Part shown: positions 40,542 through 43,533 of the stretch, in pieces | How positions within the stretch are numbered: position 1 is the stretch's first letter | Layout: every line of letters begins with the position of its first letter | Source of the DNA: an uncultured Bacilli bacterium | GTDB taxonomy: Bacteria > Bacillota_I > Bacilli_A > RF39 > UBA660 | NCBI GenBank assembly: GCA_947625535.1 | Contig: CANQOR010000012.1 | Span: forward strand, 1 to 43,533 | DNA length: 43,533 nt | Reading direction: 5' to 3' | Position numbers and translations under genes: made by a program | The notes under the pieces: generated by a model | The model's input: only the letters and a program-made list of their open reading frames with translations | Databases searched by the model: none | What the model was told of the DNA's origin: nothing

Positions 40542-41909
40542 TTAATAATCACAATTACCTGGTGTTCTAGGGAAAGGTATAACATCCCTAATATTTTCAA
40601 CCCCAGTTAGATAAATAATTAATCTTTCAAAGCCCATTCCAAAACCTGAATGGTAGCAACCACCAAAACGTCTTAAATTAATAAACCATTCAACAGTATC
40701 AGTATCAATATTCATTTCCTTACAACGTTTTAATAATTTATTATAATCTTCTTCTCTTTGTGAACCACCCATTAATTCACCAGCACCTGGTACTTCTAAA
40801 TCAACAGCAGCAACTGTTTTATTATCATCATTAACTTTCATATACCAAGCTTTTATATCTTTTGGCCAATTAGTAATAAATACAGGGCCATTAAAATATT
40901 CCGTAATATATTTTTCATGTTCTTTAGCAATATCATCTTCATAAGATGGTGTAAATTCCCATTTAATATCAGCTTTTTTTAATATATCGACAACATCATG
41001 ATGTGAAATTCTAACAAATTCAGAATTAACTAATTTATTTAATTTATCTTTCAAACCATTCTCAACGAATTTATCACAAAAATCTATTTCATCTTTAGCA
41101 TGTTCTAATACATAATTAACTACATATTTAAGCATTTCTTCTTCTACATCCATTAAACCATTTAAATCACAAAAAGCTATCTCTGGTTCAATCATCCAAA
41201 ATTCATTAGCATGTGTCTTTGTATTAGAATTCTCTGTCCTAAAAGTAGGTCCAAAAGTATATATCTTTTTAAAGGCCATCGCAAATGCTTCACCATGTAA
41301 TTGACCAGTTCCTGTAACAAATGCTTGTTTACCAAATAAATCTTTACTCATATCAACTTTACCATCTTTTAAAGGTAATTTATTCATATTTAAAGTTGTA
41401 ATTTTAAACATTTGATCACTACCTTCACAATCAGTAGTAGTAATTAATGGTGTATGTACATAAACATAATTATGACTTTGAAAATATTCATGAATAGCAT
41501 GTGCAGCAATACTACGTATTTTAAATACAGCTTGGAAAAGATTAGTACGAGGACGTAAATAAGCTACATCTCTTAAAAACTCTCTTGTGTGTCTCTTAGG
41601 TTGAATAGGATAATCAGCTGGACAATCTCCCATTAATAAAACTTCATTAGCTTTTAATTCAAAGTCTTGGTTTCCTAAAGATTCAACTATCTTTCCTGTT
41701 ACTTTAATTGCGCAACCTACTAACATTTTTTGTATTTCATCAAAATTATTAATTTTATTATCATAAACAATTTGTAAATGTTTAAAAGTAGTTCCATCAG
41801 AAAAATCTATAAAACCAAATTCTTTTTGTTTACGATGATTTCTAATCCATCCACAAACAGTTACAATATCTCCAATTTTTACATTTTCAAATAAATCTTT
41901 TAAATCCAT
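40542..41909 (-). CDS. asnS: Asparaginyl-tRNA synthetase
   Basis: This 455-aa class IIb synthetase has an N-terminal OB fold ('VCGWIRNHRKQKEFGFIDFSDGT', split), catalytic motif 2 'GPTFRTENSNTKTHANEFWMIEPE' and the C-terminal 'RFGGCYHSGFGMGFERLIIYLTG' with motif 3. The absence of a GAD domain and 'AEFWMIEPE' separate AsnRS from AspRS. ATG 41909 is preferred; AGGTGAT inside the hisS end is its ribosome site, leaving 5 bp between the genes. Confidence 0.94.
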   Translation of the reverse strand: MDLKDLFENVKIGDIVTVCGWIRNHRKQKEFGFIDFSDGTTFKHLQIVYDNKINNFDEIQKMLVGCAIKVTGKIVESLGNQDFELKANEVLLMGDCPADYPIQPKRHTREFLRDVAYLRPRTNLFQAVFKIRSIAAHAIHEYFQSHNYVYVHTPLITTTDCEGSDQMFKITTLNMNKLPLKDGKVDMSKDLFGKQAFVTGTGQLHGEAFAMAFKKIYTFGPTFRTENSNTKTHANEFWMIEPEIAFCDLNGLMDVEEEMLKYVVNYVLEHAKDEIDFCDKFVENGLKDKLNKLVNSEFVRISHHDVVDILKKADIKWEFTPSYEDDIAKEHEKYITEYFNGPVFITNWPKDIKAWYMKVNDDNKTVAAVDLEVPGAGELMGGSQREEDYNKLLKRCKEMNIDTDTVEWFINLRRFGGCYHSGFGMGFERLIIYLTGVENIRDVIPFPRTPGNCDY

Positions 41910-41914
41910 TTTAA

Positions 41915-43183
41915 TCACCTACAATTTAAATCTAAATAATCATCTATTTCTGCTTCTTTAACCATTGTTGTTTCTTTTGTTCTATTATCTTTTACTTGAA
42001 TCTCGCCACCTACTAAGTCTTCATCATTTAATATAACTAAGAATTTAGCATTCAAACGATCTGCTTGCTTAAATTGACCCTTTAAATTACGATTCATATA
42101 TTCTGTTTCAACTCTTAAACCATTTAATCTTAAATCTTGTGTTAAAGCTAAAGCATATTCTTTTTCTGTATCATTAACATATAAAATAAAAGCATCTAAT
42201 TCATTATTTATTGGTAAAACTATCTCTTCTTTATCTAAAGCCATAATAAGTCTTCCCATACCGCAAGCAAAGCCAATTCCTGGTGTTTCAGGTCCACCTA
42301 AATTAGCAACTAAATTATCATATCTTCCTCCCGCAGCTAATACATTATTAGCACCAAAATCTTTTACGGTCGCTTCAATTTCAAACACCGTATGAGAATA
42401 ATAATCTAAACCTCTAACGATTTTAGGATCTACCTCATAATCAATATCTAAAACTTCTAAATAATTTTGGACATCTGCAAATCTATTAGCGGAATCTTCA
42501 TTTAAATAATCTAAAATAGATGGAGCATTTTTAAGTATTTCATTATCTTTATCTACTTTACAATCTAAGATACGTAAAGGATTTTTATGAAGTCTTTCTT
42601 GGCAATCTTCACATAATTCATTAATATGTGGTTCCAAGTATTTAACTAAAGCTTCACGATAATTATTTCTTGATTCATTATCACCTAAACTATTTAATTT
42701 AACTTTAATGCCTTTAAGACCTAATAATTTAAAAATATTAACTGCTACAGTTATAACTTCAGCATCCATTGCAGCATCACTACAACCTAAAACTTCTACG
42801 CCAAATTGTGTAAGTTCTCTATCTCTTCCAGATTGTGGTCTTTCATAACGATACATTGTTCCATTATAGTAAAGTTTAACAGGTTGTGAAGCTAATCCAT
42901 ACATTTTATTTTCAATAAAACTTCTTACAACTCCAGCTGTCCCTTCAGGACGTAAAGTCATATTACGTTCCCCACGGTCGACAAAATCATATGTTTCTTT
43001 CGTAACAATATCTGTTGTATCTCCTACCCCGCGATGAAATACTTCCGTATTTTCAAAAATAGGTGTCCTAATAAAGCCATAATTATAACGTTCCATTACT
43101 TCATCAACAACACGACTTACATATTGCCACTTCTTAGCTTCTTCTCCATAAATATCATATGTTCCTTTTGGTTTACTTATCAT
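41915..43183 (-). CDS. hisS: Histidyl-tRNA synthetase
   Basis: This 422-aa class II synthetase has 'KPKGTYDIYGEEAKKW' at the N-terminus, motif 1, motif 2 'MYRYERPQSGRDRELTQFGVE' and the HisRS-specific 'GRYDNLVANLGGPETPGIGFACGMGRL' with motif 3; each is characteristic. A C-terminal anticodon-binding domain covers about 325-422. I set the start at ATG 43183, with AGGAGG 7 bp before it, instead of the longer frame that runs into the T-box leader. It heads the aminoacylation operon and ends in TGA. Confidence 0.95.
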   Translation of the reverse strand: MISKPKGTYDIYGEEAKKWQYVSRVVDEVMERYNYGFIRTPIFENTEVFHRGVGDTTDIVTKETYDFVDRGERNMTLRPEGTAGVVRSFIENKMYGLASQPVKLYYNGTMYRYERPQSGRDRELTQFGVEVLGCSDAAMDAEVITVAVNIFKLLGLKGIKVKLNSLGDNESRNNYREALVKYLEPHINELCEDCQERLHKNPLRILDCKVDKDNEILKNAPSILDYLNEDSANRFADVQNYLEVLDIDYEVDPKIVRGLDYYSHTVFEIEATVKDFGANNVLAAGGRYDNLVANLGGPETPGIGFACGMGRLIMALDKEEIVLPINNELDAFILYVNDTEKEYALALTQDLRLNGLRVETEYMNRNLKGQFKQADRLNAKFLVILNDEDLVGGEIQVKDNRTKETTMVKEAEIDDYLDLNCR

Positions 43184-43189
43184 TTTATT

Positions 43190-43405
43190 TCCTCCTAATA
43201 AAAAAAGTACCAGACTTCGTAAGGACGGATATTTCCGCGGTGCCACCTTACTTTACCTAGGTACTCTCATAATTTACTTTATCGCATTAATGCGTTCTTA
43301 CTATTTGAAAGCTGTTCTTCATATATTATCCAATTAGGCCTTTCCACCAACTAGCCCTCTCTTAAATCTTCATCATATATTACTCGTCTTTCATAAGAAA
43401 AATCT
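43190..43405 (-). promoter_or_regulatory. T-box leader of the hisS-asnS-aspS-gatCAB operon
   Basis: On the - strand the antiterminator element AAGGTGGCACCGCGG (43249-43235) is a standard T-box. Stem I features are present: AGAGAGG (near 43362), GGTGG (43348-43344) and the base helix TGAAAG/CTTTCA (43393-43388 with 43311-43306). The 3' side of the specifier loop reads GAAGAACAG; AAC (43316-43314) followed by A is the best specifier, meaning Asn. No His codon is in the loop. GAGTACC pairs with GGTACTT before T7 (about 43208-43201) as a possible terminator. Confidence 0.88.
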
Positions 43406-43411
43406 AAAAGT

Positions 43412-43440
43412 ATTTTACTATTTTTTCTTTATTTCGTCAA
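43412..43440 (-). promoter_or_regulatory. Promoter of the T-box/hisS operon
   Basis: On the - strand TTGACG (43440-43435), 17 bp, TAAAAT (43417-43412) lies just upstream of the T-box Stem I. The last 90 bp of the window (43441-43533) show no gene I can support. Confidence 0.8.
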
Positions 43441-43533
43441 TATTTATAAAACAAAGTATTGATTATAGTTAGAAATTCCCAATATATGCAGTGATGGGAA
43501 ATAAGTCGTTGAAATTAAATCAGGTAATCATTC

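Noticed and set aside
1-43533. Mycoplasma-type code (TGA = Trp)
   Set aside because: TGA ends hisS, the kinase-like gene and the 499-aa gene at sensible places, and Trp is encoded by TGG throughout.
43441-43533. Start of a + strand gene at ATG 43492 running off the window
   Set aside because: Only 14 codons are visible and there is no ribosome site.

Overview
The window comes from a very AT-rich Bacillota chromosome, probably an uncultured wall-bearing relative of the Erysipelotrichia/RF39/Mollicutes side of the Bacilli. The evidence is strong AGGAGG/AGGTGAT ribosome sites, sigma-A promoters, a T-box upstream of hisS, a 6S RNA next to tcdA, GatCAB, and use of the standard bacterial code: TGA ends several genes (hisS, the pfkB-like gene, the 499-aa membrane protein) and Trp is TGG. 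The species cannot be fixed from the sequence.

Layout. The window appears to span the chromosome terminus. From 1 to 24.5 kb nearly every gene is on the + strand. A 767-bp gene-free, AT-rich stretch (24534-25300) follows and holds a near-canonical Firmicutes dif site at 25223-25250. From there to the end most genes are on the - strand, so transcription converges on dif from both sides. The gene for the Xer tyrosine recombinase lies 1.7 kb from the site.

Left arm. This is a series of short transcription units, many closed by intrinsic terminators. They encode small membrane proteins (DUF4234, DUF2752, RDD), a membrane-anchored HExxH protein, a NERD nuclease-like protein, a GH13 glycosidase, a PfkB-like sugar kinase that lacks its catalytic Asp and overlaps a small Smr protein, two paralogous membrane proteins resembling LytR-CpsA-Psr N-termini without the LCP domain, a U32 RNA-hydroxylase-like protein, MscL, and a four-gene module around a Ycf46-like AAA ATPase followed by an HTH regulator. 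At 1938-2120 there is a free-standing small RNA gene that folds as two tandem H-type pseudoknots closed by a long helix. I do not recognise this RNA and consider it the best candidate for something undescribed.

Right arm. After dif come a ZIP transporter, a tiny Asn/Ser/Lys protein, a Cys-tailed anchored protein, xerD, rarA-gpsA (on +), tcdA and 6S RNA. A HerA-type ATPase follows, with two uncharacterised helical proteins upstream of it. The window ends with a translation operon, T-box-hisS-asnS-aspS-gatC-gatA-gatB. The T-box specifier loop appears to show an Asn codon (AAC) rather than a His codon. Because AsnRS is encoded beside GatCAB, the amidotransferase probably serves Gln-tRNA(Gln) formation.
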